Part shown: one piece after another, positions 54,742 through 63,480 of the stretch
How positions within the stretch are numbered: the first letter of the stretch is position 1
Layout of the letters: each line of letters starts with the position of its first letter
Assembly: GCF_007990445.1 (NCBI RefSeq)
Contig: NZ_AP019841.1
Span: 186,001-250,000, forward strand
Source of the DNA: Leptotrichia wadei
GTDB lineage: Bacteria > Fusobacteriota > Fusobacteriia > Fusobacteriales > Leptotrichiaceae
Direction of reading: 5' to 3'
Length of the DNA: 64,000 bases
Made by a program: the position numbers and the translations under genes
Notes under the pieces: model-generated
Databases searched by the model: none
What the model was told of the DNA's origin: nothing
What the model saw: the letters and a program-made list of their open reading frames with translations, nothing else

Positions 54742-54765
54742 CAAAAGGGAGAAATACAACTCCCT
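54742..54765 (-). terminator. Terminator of the TonB operon
   Basis: Read on the minus strand: GGGAG-TTGTATTT-CTCCC then TTTTGTTTT. Confidence 0.75.
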
Positions 54766-54783
54766 CTCTAACCTTCTTTTTCA

Positions 54784-55851
54784 TTATTTAAGTTCAAATT
54801 CAAACGATTTTGATATTGTACATTTCAAAATTTCTGGATTTTTTATTTTTACTCTTATTTTACTAGCAGCCTTTCTTGCTTCTTGTTGAAAAATCGAATT
54901 TCCTCCTGATACTGAAATTACACTAACAGAACCGCTACTATTGAAATGAAATTTTACTGAAACAGTAACAACTCCTTTATTCCCAAGCCTTCGTGCTGCA
55001 ATAGGATAACTTAAATTCGGATTATACGAAACTGTAAAATCTTTTCCCTCATTACAAACATTTATGTTTTTTTCTTTATCTTTTTCATTATTTCTTTTCT
55101 GTTCATTATCATCATTTTTGCTAGATTTTTTGCTAATTTTTTCTAAATTTCTTACCTTTGAACTACCACTATCTTCAGCTTTCCTATTAATATTTCCTCT
55201 GTTACTACCATCTTTTCCACTGTTACCGTCATTACCTAATTTCTTAACAAAAGAATCACTTTTAACATTTTTATTAACAACATCTCCATGATTCCCAATT
55301 TCTCCACTAAAAATATTAGTTCTTGTCTTATTAATATGAGAATCATTTTGATTATTTCCAACAGTATTTTCTGAAACATTTTTTGAAATATTTGTAGGTG
55401 TTGATGTTGTATCTACCGCCTTTTCTTTTGAAACTACTTTCACATCCTCATTTTTTTGCAAAACTTTTTCAGTGTACTTAATTTCCTTCTGATCATTCAA
55501 GTTACTAATTTTCTTTGAGTTAGATTCAAATCTTGAGTTTGAAATTCCATCATTTTGTGAAATTTCTATTTTCTCAGAATTTCTAATATTTTTAGTATTA
55601 TGAACATCCTTCACTCTCTCATTATTTACAAATTTGTCATTTACAGATTTATCATTTTCCTCTCCATTATTTTTATTTCCAGCCACTCCTTCTGGAACAT
55701 CTGAAACATTTGTAAACACACTTTCACTCAAATTTATCGTTATTGGCTCATTTTTCTTATTTTCTTTTTCATTATTATTTGAAACATAATAGGCTACAGG
55801 AATAAATAAAGCCATAACATTTAAAACAATTGAAATTATATAAAATTTCAT
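54784..55851 (-). CDS. tonB: TonB-like energy transducer with Asn/Ser/Lys-rich spacer
   Basis: 355 aa. One N-terminal transmembrane segment (FYIISIVLNVMALFIPVAYYV). The C-terminal TonB domain reads NPNLSYPIAARRLGNKGVVTVSVKFHFNSSGSVSVISVSGGNSIFQQEARKAASKIRV, the YPxxAxxxGxxGxVxVxF pattern. Between them lie about 230 residues rich in Asn, Ser, Lys, Asp and Glu, with almost no proline; classical TonB spacers are Pro-rich. It would span the periplasm and pull on the plug of the receptor encoded just upstream (55904-57979). Confidence 0.9.
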   Translation of the reverse strand: MKFYIISIVLNVMALFIPVAYYVSNNNEKENKKNEPITINLSESVFTNVSDVPEGVAGNKNNGEENDKSVNDKFVNNERVKDVHNTKNIRNSEKIEISQNDGISNSRFESNSKKISNLNDQKEIKYTEKVLQKNEDVKVVSKEKAVDTTSTPTNISKNVSENTVGNNQNDSHINKTRTNIFSGEIGNHGDVVNKNVKSDSFVKKLGNDGNSGKDGSNRGNINRKAEDSGSSKVRNLEKISKKSSKNDDNEQKRNNEKDKEKNINVCNEGKDFTVSYNPNLSYPIAARRLGNKGVVTVSVKFHFNSSGSVSVISVSGGNSIFQQEARKAASKIRVKIKNPEILKCTISKSFEFELK

Positions 55852-55903
55852 TTTTTCCCTTTCTTTAACGCTTTAAACAAATTTATGAAACAAACTCACT
55901 TTT

Positions 55904-57979
55904 CTAAAATTCATAACTTGCTCCAATGTAATAAGTTCGTTCATCAGCTGGTGAATACACTGTACTTCCTGTAAGAGGATCTTTCCCTTGAGCAACATTG
56001 TATTTTTTATTAAATATGTTTTTTACTCCTGCATTAAGTCCAAATCCATTTTTATGTTTATATTTCAATCCTAAATCTGTTGTAGAATATGAAGGTATTT
56101 TTTCATTGTAGGTATCCACTGAACTTGAGTAATAATTTAAGTTAGCAGTCGTTCTCAAACCATCTGCTATTTCATAATCAAGTCCTAATGTAACTTTTGT
56201 AGATGGAACTCCTGGTATTTTTTGTCCATCTTTGAAATTATAAGTTGTTGAAGCTAATACATCATCTCCAACTTTCTTAATTTTGGCATTTACATATGTA
56301 AATGATTCATTTACTCTCAATTTACCTAAATATTGCTCAGCAAATAGCTCTACACCTGTTCTTTCGGTAGCTTTTAAATTATGGAATGTCCATCTTGCTG
56401 TACTTGGTCCTCCTAACACTCCGTGATCCATATTCAAGTATACTTCGTTATTTGTTCGTGTATGAAATGCTGTAGCACTTACAAATGAATTCCATAACAT
56501 ATCTTTAAATCCTACTTCATACGTATTAAATTTTTCTGTTTTTAAATTATTTAAAGTATAATTTCTAGCACCTGGTGCATAATCAACAAATTCTGTTGCA
56601 GCTGGTGATCTAAATCCTCTTTCATATTTCGCATAAACATTTCCTGTATCAGAATATTTGTAATTAAGTCCCAATTCATAAGTACTATTACTATCTTTTC
56701 TCGAACCGTGCATTTCTCTTGCTGGAATAGTTACAAATCCTCTTCCACCGGGTACCGGCATTCTTGTAGACGGAACTTCTCTATTTGTTTTATATTCTGC
56801 TCTTTCAAATCTATACCCTGCTGTCCCTTCTAAATTACCAACAAGTTTATGACGCCCTAACAAATAAAATGAATTCGTTTCTTTCGCTAAATCAACATTC
56901 ATAATTGGTGTTCCAAATATAGTTTGTTCTCTACTTCCCTTATGATTAATGTAGTTATATCCAAAAATTATATTCCCATTTTCAAGTCCATAATTTCCCT
57001 TAAAATTAATTCCTTTTTTATTATCTTCAAATTTCGTTTTAGGCATTCCATACATAGTTTTATTTGTATCCTGTTTATATCCTGTCAATGACAATTTCAA
57101 ATTATCAGTAACTTTTCCTTCGTATCCCAAGCTATACTCTTTTCTATTAACATCAATATCACTCAAAATTCCAGGCTGTCTTCTATCACTCAAAAGTTGT
57201 GATTTTGTTAAATCTGACGCCAATGTTTCTTCTGAATCATATCTCGACGCTTTAAATTTCAAACTATGATTATCTGTTATATTATATTTCAAACTCCCAT
57301 TCAAATATTCATTTGCTTCTTTTGAACCTCTTCTATATCCTTTTCCATTAACATTTTCATATCCTAAATCAATAATAAATTTATTTCCATAGTTGATTCC
57401 AGCATCAAATCCTAATTTATTTGTCCCATAAGAACTATTTTGATAATAAACTTTACCAGAAGCTCCTTCTTTTGTTCTATCTTTTGTAATGATATTTACA
57501 ACTCCACCTCGAGTTCCACTTCCATACAGAACTGTTCCTCCACCATTTATTATTTCCACTCTTTCTACATCATTAACAGATATTGTATTTAAAGGAATAT
57601 ACGCATGAGAAGTGTCAATCGTATCCATCGCAACATCCCCATCAATAAGTATTTTTACCGAAGAAACTGCTTTAGAAATATTCGCACTTGTTCCCAATCC
57701 AAATCTACCTTGCCCTCTAATATCTACTGCTGAACCAAATCCAGTTTGAGTTATATTAATTCCTGGCGCCTGTTTCAATATATCTTCTACCGTATTATAT
57801 CCTTTTTCTTTAATATCCTCTGATGTAATAATAGTTACATTTTTTATCTGATTATCAACATTATCACTAAATCCTGTCGCTGTCACAACTGTTTTTTCAA
57901 GTTTCCCTTCATATTTTCCCTCTGCATATAAAGATAAACTAGCTAAAATTAAACTTAAAATTGTAATTTTTTTTAACAT
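55904..57979 (-). CDS. TonB-dependent outer-membrane receptor
   Basis: 691 aa. A signal peptide (MLKKITILSLILASLSLYAEG) is followed by a plug domain: EKTVVTATGFSDNVDNQIKNVTIITSEDIKEKGYNTVEDILKQAPGINITQTGFGSAVDIRGQGRFG, with VERVEIINGGGTVLYGSGTRGGVVNIITK. A 22-strand barrel with many aromatic girdle residues follows, ending in TYYIGASYEF with a C-terminal phenylalanine for the BAM machine. The TonB box is near TVVTATG. Substrate is unknown: siderophore, heme or cobalamin are all plausible, since the sequence most resembles the FepA/colicin-type receptors by its plug. Confidence 0.92.
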   Translation of the reverse strand: MLKKITILSLILASLSLYAEGKYEGKLEKTVVTATGFSDNVDNQIKNVTIITSEDIKEKGYNTVEDILKQAPGINITQTGFGSAVDIRGQGRFGLGTSANISKAVSSVKILIDGDVAMDTIDTSHAYIPLNTISVNDVERVEIINGGGTVLYGSGTRGGVVNIITKDRTKEGASGKVYYQNSSYGTNKLGFDAGINYGNKFIIDLGYENVNGKGYRRGSKEANEYLNGSLKYNITDNHSLKFKASRYDSEETLASDLTKSQLLSDRRQPGILSDIDVNRKEYSLGYEGKVTDNLKLSLTGYKQDTNKTMYGMPKTKFEDNKKGINFKGNYGLENGNIIFGYNYINHKGSREQTIFGTPIMNVDLAKETNSFYLLGRHKLVGNLEGTAGYRFERAEYKTNREVPSTRMPVPGGRGFVTIPAREMHGSRKDSNSTYELGLNYKYSDTGNVYAKYERGFRSPAATEFVDYAPGARNYTLNNLKTEKFNTYEVGFKDMLWNSFVSATAFHTRTNNEVYLNMDHGVLGGPSTARWTFHNLKATERTGVELFAEQYLGKLRVNESFTYVNAKIKKVGDDVLASTTYNFKDGQKIPGVPSTKVTLGLDYEIADGLRTTANLNYYSSSVDTYNEKIPSYSTTDLGLKYKHKNGFGLNAGVKNIFNKKYNVAQGKDPLTGSTVYSPADERTYYIGASYEF

Positions 57980-58037
57980 AAACTCTATTCTCGCATGACA
58001 TCAGTATTTTTTGCCACGCTCTCCTTTCTCCATTTTA

Positions 58038-58457
58038 TTATTTATCATTTTTTTGTATATTAAGACTAACATTTTTTACATTTTCATTACGTAATTTCGA
58101 CATTACTTCTACAATATATCCATATTCAAGATGCTCATCCGCTGTCAATGTCATATTTTCAAGCATTTCTTTAGGTAATTTCAAAATTTCACCGTGGATA
58201 TTCTCCTCTGAAATTTCTTTAGTATCATTACCCACCTTTAAAAAATATTTCTTGTTTCTATTTACTATTATTTCTACCTTCGTTTCTTCCTTCTTATCAA
58301 ATTTAGCATTCGATTTTGGAACAGAAAGTTGAAATTGTGAATATTTATTAAATGTTGTAGCAATCATAAAAAATATTAATAACATAAATATAACATCAAT
58401 AAGATTAAGCATTGATATCTCTGCATTCTGTCTACTTCTTCTATTAGAAAATTTCAT
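58038..58457 (-). CDS. exbD: ExbD biopolymer transport protein
   Basis: 139 aa. Short cytoplasmic start, one transmembrane helix with the proton-carrying aspartate (MLNLIDVIFMLLIFFMIATTF), and a periplasmic domain ending in MTLTADEHLEYGYIVEVMSKLRNENVKNVSLNIQK. It works with ExbB to energise TonB. 29 bases from exbB. Confidence 0.92.
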   Translation of the reverse strand: MKFSNRRSRQNAEISMLNLIDVIFMLLIFFMIATTFNKYSQFQLSVPKSNAKFDKKEETKVEIIVNRNKKYFLKVGNDTKEISEENIHGEILKLPKEMLENMTLTADEHLEYGYIVEVMSKLRNENVKNVSLNIQKNDK

Positions 58458-58485
58458 TTTTTATTCCTTTCAATACTTTATAATT

Positions 58486-59106
58486 CTATTTTTTCACTCT
58501 TCCCATAATATGCAAAGCTGCTCTCTCCATTTCCAACGCTATTGCATCTATTCTTCTATTAAAGTAATTATAAAAAATTAAAGAAGGTATCGCTACAATT
58601 AGACCAAACGCCGTAGTATACAGTGCTTCAGATATTCCAGCTGCAACTATTTTTGAACTTTCAGCACTCGCAGATAACGCCGAAAACGATGTTATCATTC
58701 CCGTTACTGTCCCAAGAAGCCCCAACTGAGGTGCCGTATTTACAACTGCTCCTAAAAGCCACATTCCTTTTTCCAATTTCCCTGCTTGTGCCAAAACAGC
58801 TTCCCTTATTATTTCTTCAAGATACTCCCTCTCTGATTCCTCAATCTTATCCAAATCTATATTTTCCATCGTTTTTGTAACAATTCTAGAAACCGAATCT
58901 CTTTTTGGTTTTACAATTTCGATAATCTTTTCCCTACTTTCTGTTTTCAACGCTTTAAACAGCTGTTTCCTATACTCTTTTGTAAATTCCCTCTCTTTCG
59001 TAGAAAAAATCCATAATTTTTCTAAAATTACTGCAACTCCACAAATAGAAGCCAGCAGTATTCCCCACATAAATATTCCACCTGCGATAAAATAATGTAA
59101 CAACAT
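58486..59106 (-). CDS. exbB: ExbB/MotA/TolQ family proton channel protein
   Basis: 206 aa with three transmembrane segments; the last two hold the family core LEKGMWLLGAVVNTAPQLGLLGTVTGMITSFSALS and GISEALYTTAFGLIVAIPSLIFYNYF. With ExbD, receptor and TonB in the same operon, this is a complete TonB system (ExbB rather than TolQ). Confidence 0.92.
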   Translation of the reverse strand: MLLHYFIAGGIFMWGILLASICGVAVILEKLWIFSTKEREFTKEYRKQLFKALKTESREKIIEIVKPKRDSVSRIVTKTMENIDLDKIEESEREYLEEIIREAVLAQAGKLEKGMWLLGAVVNTAPQLGLLGTVTGMITSFSALSASAESSKIVAAGISEALYTTAFGLIVAIPSLIFYNYFNRRIDAIALEMERAALHIMGRVKK

Positions 59107-59384
59107 CCGTTTTCCCTTTCTATAAATTATTTTGATAACAATAATATTTTATATCAAAAATTTATGTTAGTCAAATATTTTTTTATTCTACCAATTTTAA
59201 AAAATAAAAAATGGAACTGCCAAATTAAATTGTACAAATAATAAAATTCCTGTTATCCTTACAACTTTTTTAGCAAGTTCCACAACTTTTTTAAAATTTA
59301 TTCTAAAAATTTATCTAAATTATTCTGATTTCTATTCTAAAAACAAAAATCTTTTACTATTACTTAGCAATTTATCTATAATAA
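59107..59384. promoter_or_regulatory. Control region of the exbB operon
   Basis: On the minus strand, TTGACT (59174-59169), 17 bases and TAAAAT (59151-59146) form a promoter about 40 bases before exbB. AATATTATTGTTATCAAAAT just after it is somewhat like a Fur box, but the match is weak. GGAACT at 59213-59218 and AGTTCC at 59276-59281 are inverted and bracket the upstream part; this could be the terminator of the DUF438 gene. No ORF. Confidence 0.4.
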
Positions 59385-60971
59385 TTATTTTTCAGCTTCA
59401 TTTCTTCTAATTTCATCAGAAATTTTTTCTATCAATTCGTCTAAAGGAAACCCACCACGCATTGAAATCATATCAAGTGTCGCAACTTTAGACATTATCA
59501 TATATTGAATTGGATCAAGCAATTTCTTGTATGTAGGCGATAATGTTGGCATAAATTCTCTTATGTAGGGATATTTATCTATTATTTCTCCTATTACTGT
59601 ATTTTCTGTTAGTCCATAAGGATTTTTGTTTTCTTCAAAATCTTTTTCATTCTCTTGATTAATTTCAGATTTTTTAGGTTTTTCCCAAGTTACAAGCGTT
59701 CTCTTTCCTTCAAGACTTCTTATTCTCGTAACATCTTGCATCATCTCAAGAACCCCTTTAAATGTACCATTTTCATCTCTCACAGCAACATAATAAATAT
59801 AAATAAATTTCCCATTCATTTCAAGCCAAAAGTCAACTTCATCTTGCTCATTATTTCTAAATGCATCAATTATTTCCAAAACCGAAGCGACACTTTCTCT
59901 CGGATGACAGTTTTTAACATCTCTTCCTATAACTCCTGCACTTCTAGGAAAAATTCTATGTTTTGTATCAGTGTAAAACTTAACAATCTCATTCTCATCT
60001 ACAAAAGACAAATCTACTGGCATATGTTGAAAAATCAAATTTATTTGCTCCAAAGTAAGTTTTCCTTGCTTAACATCTAACACATCAGACTTTCCTCCAC
60101 CTGTATTCATATTATATTTTGAAAGAAGCCCAGCTAAATCATTCATAAAATTACCTGTTTGAGACATATTTTCATTCAAATTTTCATTTTCCTCAGCTTT
60201 TTCTTCTTTTTTCTCAGGCAAAAATCCTTTAGGCTTATCAATCAAAAAATATCCTATCTCATCATCTCCACTTCTCATATTCCTAAATTCTTCCTCAGTA
60301 ATCATTTTAAGTGAAGTTGGAAATAAGATTTCTTCTTCCTTATGCATTATATCCAACGTCAATTCCCAAGCAATTTCCTGTTTCGCATAAAATTCTTCCA
60401 TTTTATCTTCCATTAACAGTTTTCTAGCCTCACTTATATTATCCCTAACCGCATTATCAAAAGTCCACATTATTCTAGACGGTCTGTCAAATCCTTTTCT
60501 TTCTAATATTGAAAATAATTGATGCTGTTTTCTAGCCAAATGTGTCAAATTAAATGTATAAAGTTTATCGTAAAACTCCAGCCATCTATTTTTTATAAAT
60601 TTCTTATTCAATTCTTCCTTCATTTCAGCAATCAACTTTCTAGCCGCTTCATTTTCCTTCAAATAAGTTTTTATTGGATGTCCCTCAGGCAACGAAGAGT
60701 CCTCTCTTTCAATAATTTCATCAAACAAATCAAGCACATCATTCATCTTATCATGGACAGTCGCATCATCAAATCCTAAATCTTTTATTTTCTGCTCAGA
60801 ATAGGCAAACTCAGCAGGAGTTATCTTTTTATCTTTAAAAGTCTCCCTTATCAATTTTCTCGTAGTCTCTACATCAACATTTCCTTCTATATAATTTTTC
60901 TTAATTTTCGTCATTTTCTCAATCAAATCAAAATTTATATTCAAATGATCCTTCATATTTGCTTTTTCCAT
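59385..60971 (-). CDS. DUF438-hemerythrin-PAS-DUF1858 sensor-like protein
   Basis: About 528 aa. Domain order: DUF438 (residues 15-80), a helical hemerythrin-like domain with several His/Glu pairs (LPEGHPIKTYLKENEAARKLIAEM; HLARKQHQLFSILERKGFDRP; LDIMHKEEEILFPTSLKMIT), a linker, a PAS domain (LIFQHMPVDLSFVDENEIVKFYTDTKHRIFPRSAGVIGRDVKNCHPRESVASVLEIIDAFRNNEQDEVDFWL), then a DUF1858 C-terminal domain (TVIGEIIDKYPYIREFMPTLSP). Likely binds iron or senses oxygen/NO, but no output domain is visible. Start: GAGGTG 9 bases before the ATG at 60971 rather than the in-frame ATG at 61025. Confidence 0.88.
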   Translation of the reverse strand: MEKANMKDHLNINFDLIEKMTKIKKNYIEGNVDVETTRKLIRETFKDKKITPAEFAYSEQKIKDLGFDDATVHDKMNDVLDLFDEIIEREDSSLPEGHPIKTYLKENEAARKLIAEMKEELNKKFIKNRWLEFYDKLYTFNLTHLARKQHQLFSILERKGFDRPSRIMWTFDNAVRDNISEARKLLMEDKMEEFYAKQEIAWELTLDIMHKEEEILFPTSLKMITEEEFRNMRSGDDEIGYFLIDKPKGFLPEKKEEKAEENENLNENMSQTGNFMNDLAGLLSKYNMNTGGGKSDVLDVKQGKLTLEQINLIFQHMPVDLSFVDENEIVKFYTDTKHRIFPRSAGVIGRDVKNCHPRESVASVLEIIDAFRNNEQDEVDFWLEMNGKFIYIYYVAVRDENGTFKGVLEMMQDVTRIRSLEGKRTLVTWEKPKKSEINQENEKDFEENKNPYGLTENTVIGEIIDKYPYIREFMPTLSPTYKKLLDPIQYMIMSKVATLDMISMRGGFPLDELIEKISDEIRRNEAEK

Positions 60972-61140
60972 AAAACATATCACCTCATATTTCGTTTCTT
61001 CTAAATTCAATTTTAAAACTATCATAACTTAATTTTGTTTAAAAAATATTTGACTATAAAACTTTCTTTTATTCTATCATGTTTTTATTTCTAAAACGTG
61101 TAACTTATGGTACATTTTTCAAAAATATTTTCCATTACAA

Positions 61141-61188
61141 ATAAAAAAACAGGAAAATCATTCTCGCTACAAGAAATTTCCCTGTTTT
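61141..61188 (-). terminator. Terminator of the phosphohexomutase gene
   Basis: Minus strand: AAACAGGGAAAT .. ATTTTCCTGTTT with a T run after it. Confidence 0.8.
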
Positions 61189-61292
61189 CATCTATTTATT
61201 TACTTCAATTCTTATTCAATTTTATAAACTTTGTATAAAATTTTTATTTTCTCTAAGTCTATCAAATTTCTCAAAATATTTACTTCAAAAAA

Positions 61293-63011
61293 TTATAATC
61301 CAATAAATTTAGAAAATTCTTCCATTGTTTTATCAAGTTTAGCTTTGACATTTTCGTTAGAATCTGCATTTACGCTGAAATAGAATTTAATTTTTGGTTC
61401 AGTTCCAGATGGTCTTGCTGTAATAAATGTATTGTCTTCAAGCACAAATTGTAATACATTTTCTTTTGGTAAATTAATTTCTTTTTCTTCACCAGTTTCC
61501 AAGTTATGTTCTTTGTGTGAGAAGAAATCTCTTTTAATTTTAATTTTCTTACCAAGCAATTCATCTTTAACATTTTCTCTCAAGTTAGACATCAATGCTG
61601 CCATTTGTTCAATTCCGTCTTTACCTTTCAATGTTACTGATTTAATTCCTTCTAAATAATATCCGAATTTTTCATATAATTTTTGCAATTCTTTGTAAAT
61701 AGAAGTTCCTTTTGAGTGGTAATAAGTTGCCATTTCAGAAATAACCATTGAAGTTACCAACGCATCTTTATCTCTTGCATGAGTTCCAATCAAATATCCG
61801 TAACTTTCTTCAAATCCAAATAAATATGATCCTTTTAATTCTTTATTTTCAAATTGTCTAATTTTTTGTCCAATATATTTGAATCCAGTCAATGTTTTCA
61901 TAACTCCAACATTTTTAGCAGGTGCAACAACATCAATCATTGGTGTAGAAACAACTGTTGTAATAACTTGTGCATCAGCTGGAATATCTTTTTTGTAATT
62001 CAATAAATATTGCAATAACAATAATCCTACTTGGTTTCCGTTTGGATAATACCATTCATTTTTGTCATCTCTTATCGCAATACCGATTCTATCAGCATCT
62101 GGATCATTTGCCAAAATTAATTGTGCTCCAATTTCATTTCCTAATTTTGTTCCCAATTTAAATGCTGCCACTTCTTCTGGGTTTGCATAAACTACTGTTG
62201 GGAAGTTTCCATCTGGTTCAATTTGTTCTTTTACAACTTCAAAATTGTATCCAAAATCAGATAAAATTCTCTTCATTGGTCTTCCACCAGTTCCATGAAG
62301 CGGAGTATAAACAATCTTGAAATCTTCTTTTCCTGGAATATCTGTATGTATAGTTTGTTTTTTAATTGCTGCTATATAGTCATCATCAATTTTATGATCA
62401 AGTTGAATAATTAATCCTTTTTCTCTTCCTTCTTCTTCAGAAATAACTTTTATTTCTTCCAATGTAGAAATTTTATTTACTTCATCAACAATTGCTGGTG
62501 CATGTGGGTCAACAACTTGTGCTCCATCATCCCAATAAACTTTATATCCATTGTATTCTGCAGGATTATGAGAAGCTGTAACAACAATTCCTGACATACA
62601 TCCTTTATATCTTACACCAAATGACAACTCAGGAGTTGAACGTAAACTTTCATAAATATATGCTTTAATTCCATTTGCAGCCATTACTCTTGCAGTATTT
62701 AGTGCATATTCTCTCGAACCTATTCTACAGTCATGAGCAATTATGATTCCTTTTTCTTTTGCCGCTTTTTCATCAAAACTCAACATATAGTTTGCAAGTC
62801 CTTGAGTTACTTTTCTAATTACATATTTATTCATTCTATTAGTTCCAATTCCACGAACTCCTCTAATTCCACCAGTTCCAAAACTCAAATCTTTGAAAAA
62901 TCTATCTTCTATTTCTTTTTCATTCCCTGCAATGCTTTTCAATTCTTCTCTGTCTTTTTCGTCAATGGCATCTGAATTTAGCCAATATTCGTATTTTTTC
63001 ATGTAGTCCAT
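61293..63011 (-). CDS. pgcA: Phospho-sugar mutase (alpha-phosphoglucomutase/phosphomannomutase)
   Basis: 572 aa of the alpha-D-phosphohexomutase superfamily. The phosphoserine loop is VVTASHNPAEYNGYKVYW, the metal loop LANDPDADRIGIAI, the sugar loop FGFEESYGYLIG, and the phosphate-binding C-terminal part TARPSGTEPKIKFYF. FKDLSFGTGGIRGVRGIGTNRMN opens domain 1. The length and motifs fit PgcA-like glucose-1-phosphate/glucose-6-phosphate mutases. The ATG follows TAGGAGG with six bases between. It supplies glucose 1-phosphate for polysaccharide or glycogen. Confidence 0.94.
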   Translation of the reverse strand: MDYMKKYEYWLNSDAIDEKDREELKSIAGNEKEIEDRFFKDLSFGTGGIRGVRGIGTNRMNKYVIRKVTQGLANYMLSFDEKAAKEKGIIIAHDCRIGSREYALNTARVMAANGIKAYIYESLRSTPELSFGVRYKGCMSGIVVTASHNPAEYNGYKVYWDDGAQVVDPHAPAIVDEVNKISTLEEIKVISEEEGREKGLIIQLDHKIDDDYIAAIKKQTIHTDIPGKEDFKIVYTPLHGTGGRPMKRILSDFGYNFEVVKEQIEPDGNFPTVVYANPEEVAAFKLGTKLGNEIGAQLILANDPDADRIGIAIRDDKNEWYYPNGNQVGLLLLQYLLNYKKDIPADAQVITTVVSTPMIDVVAPAKNVGVMKTLTGFKYIGQKIRQFENKELKGSYLFGFEESYGYLIGTHARDKDALVTSMVISEMATYYHSKGTSIYKELQKLYEKFGYYLEGIKSVTLKGKDGIEQMAALMSNLRENVKDELLGKKIKIKRDFFSHKEHNLETGEEKEINLPKENVLQFVLEDNTFITARPSGTEPKIKFYFSVNADSNENVKAKLDKTMEEFSKFIGL

Positions 63012-63480
63012 GATATTCCTCCTAAAGTTTTATTTAAAAAATTTAATTTATTATTTTTTATCCAATTTGATAAAATTTTTTTGATCAAAAATGGATTTAA
63101 GCAGGATAACTATTGATTTAAAATTTAATTTATTGAATCAATAAATTTTTCTGCTCTATACTAATTTTACCACATTTATTTCAATTAACAAGTGCCTAAA
63201 TGAAAAAAATTATATTTTTTTTGCTAAATTTTGTTTTTGTATTCTAAGTTTATTTTTTAAGGAAATAGAAAATGACAAAATTGAAAAAATATAGTATAAT
63301 GTAGAAAAGTCACTTTAAAACCGATGACTATTCTATTCCAATCTAAATTTTGAGTTTTATTTATTTTATATAATTTTTAGATAGCTTTGAGAATAGGTTT
63401 GTTATATGGTAAAATTGATTAGGAATTTTAGATTTGGAATTTATTAAATTTAGATAGAATTTTTAGAAAGGATAATTAAG
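63012..63480. other. Intergenic region with the ftsK promoter
   Basis: Holds AATTTATTGAATCAATAAATT (a hairpin at about 63127-63147), then ATGACA, 17 bases and TATAAT (63272-63300) as a plus-strand promoter. A segment after it (ACTTTAAAACCGATGACTATTC .. CAATCTAAATTTTGAG) resembles loosely the AAACTACT palindromic family. No ORF. Confidence 0.5.
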
